The notes beneath the pieces are model-generated. The model was given only the letters and a program-made list of their open reading frames with translations, did no database searches and was not told where the DNA came from. 5,826 nucleotides of DNA, taken from CAYUXF01 sp964448755. GTDB taxonomy: Bacteria; Margulisbacteria; Termititenacia; Termititenacales; CAYUXF01. Each line of letters opens with the position of its first letter. The first letter of the stretch is position 1. A program made the position numbers and the translations under genes. The DNA lies in contig CAYUXF010000080.1 of the NCBI GenBank assembly GCA_964448755.1, positions 1 through 5,826 on the forward strand. Reading direction: 5' to 3'. This document shows, piece after piece, positions 5,176 through 5,826 of this stretch.

Positions 5176-5811
5176 TTGAAGTATTGTTCTATTGAGGAGA
5201 TCAAAGCGCGCGAGCAGCTGGCTATTAATAATGGTATTTTTGAAGAGATATTAATGGAGCGCGCCGGAAGCGGAGCTGCTGAATATATAAAAAGTAATTA
5301 TGCTCTGGATAAATATCAGAAAATAGTGATCTTTTGCGGTAAGGGGAATAACGGCGGTGATGGCTTTGTTCTAGCTCGCTACTTAGCTGCTGTTGGTTAT
5401 ACTGTGAAAGTTGTTCTGTTGAGTAAGGCGGAAGAGATAAAAAGTAAAGCTGCGCTTGATAATCTTGCTAAGATCATGCCGGAACTCGATGTTTTGCTAA
5501 TGGAGAAAAATATGCAAGAAGTTAGAATGCTTATTAATAAGACAGATCTTTTAGTTGATGCGATCTTTGGTACAGGCTTGAACGGTCAGCCGCAGCGGCA
5601 GTATGCCGATGCTATCTGTGCCTGCAATGTTTCAGGTAAGCCGATCATTGCGATAGATGTTCCTTCTGGGATCAATGGCGATACTGGACCTTTTTCACAG
5701 GTCTATATCCGCGCTGAGAGCACGGTAACTTTTATTGCCTTTAAATTGGCAATGGCCAAATATCCTGCTTTTTTTGGCCGGAAAATTAAATTAATAGATT
5801 TAGGTATTTGA
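5176..5811 (+). CDS. nnrE: NAD(P)H-hydrate epimerase (YjeF N-terminal domain)
   Basis: This 211-residue protein is the complete YjeF N-terminal (Rossmann-like) domain. It equilibrates the R and S forms of hydrated NADH and NADPH, which form by damage to the cofactors, so that the dehydratase NnrD can repair the S form. Diagnostic segments are LMERAG (26-31), GKGNNGGDG (55-63), DAIFGTGL (128-135), AIDVPSGINGDTG (159-171) and TVTFIAFKLAM (183-193), and it closes with KLIDLGI (205-211). In the common bifunctional Nnr the dehydratase domain follows at about this point. Here a TGA ends the chain, and only 15 bases of the window remain, so a separate nnrD may lie beyond it or elsewhere. The gene starts 19 bp after the radical SAM-MnmD fusion and probably shares its transcript. 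Identification is secure; the partner is not visible. Confidence 0.95.
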   Translation: MKYCSIEEIKAREQLAINNGIFEEILMERAGSGAAEYIKSNYALDKYQKIVIFCGKGNNGGDGFVLARYLAAVGYTVKVVLLSKAEEIKSKAALDNLAKIMPELDVLLMEKNMQEVRMLINKTDLLVDAIFGTGLNGQPQRQYADAICACNVSGKPIIAIDVPSGINGDTGPFSQVYIRAESTVTFIAFKLAMAKYPAFFGRKIKLIDLGI

Positions 5812-5826
5812 TCTGTTATTTTTCTT

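Overview
The window is AT-rich bacterial DNA with all five supported genes on the + strand and leaders that look richly structured. The coding style fits an AT-rich, possibly uncultured bacterial lineage: Lys/Ile-rich proteins, TTG starts, a tightly packed second half, and a GC-rich palindromic repeat inserted in frame. Nothing visible fixes the phylum. Candidate phyla of the Omnitrophota/Margulisbacteria kind would fit but are not shown.

Region 1-326 has no supportable gene. It holds a distant 11-bp inverted repeat (81-91/140-150). Just before the first gene, a long AU-rich pairing (239-256 with 302-319) would cover that gene's Shine-Dalgarno sequence. Gene 1 (327-602) is a single-RRM RNA-binding protein, followed by a terminator-like hairpin whose loop can pair with bases just downstream. 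The 603-881 spacer is the leader of gene 2. It contains a second folded element ending in a T run (692-761) and a further hairpin (786-813). Gene 2 (882-2294) is a DEAD-box RNA helicase of the DeaD/CshA type without a C-terminal RNA-binding domain. RRM proteins and DEAD-box helicases are both typical cold-response RNA chaperones, so the first half reads as an RNA-remodelling module with RNA-level control.

Gene 3 (2326-3276) follows the helicase closely. It is a membrane-anchored serine alpha/beta hydrolase with a recognisable Ser-Asp-His set and an unknown substrate. A plausible extended -10 promoter then lies exactly where it would give a leaderless transcript beginning at the ATG of gene 4.

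Gene 4 (3336-5156) is the most interesting gene. It fuses a YtqA/YhcC-type radical SAM domain (the family renamed MnmL) to an MnmD (MnmC1-like) tRNA methyltransferase domain. It probably does both final steps of mnm5(s2)U34 synthesis in tRNA, replacing E. coli's bifunctional MnmC with a radical-SAM version. The MnmD domain is interrupted in frame by a 23-codon, GC-rich palindromic element. Gene 5 (5176-5811), 19 bp downstream with a TTG start, is a stand-alone NAD(P)HX epimerase (NnrE). The window ends 15 bases after it.
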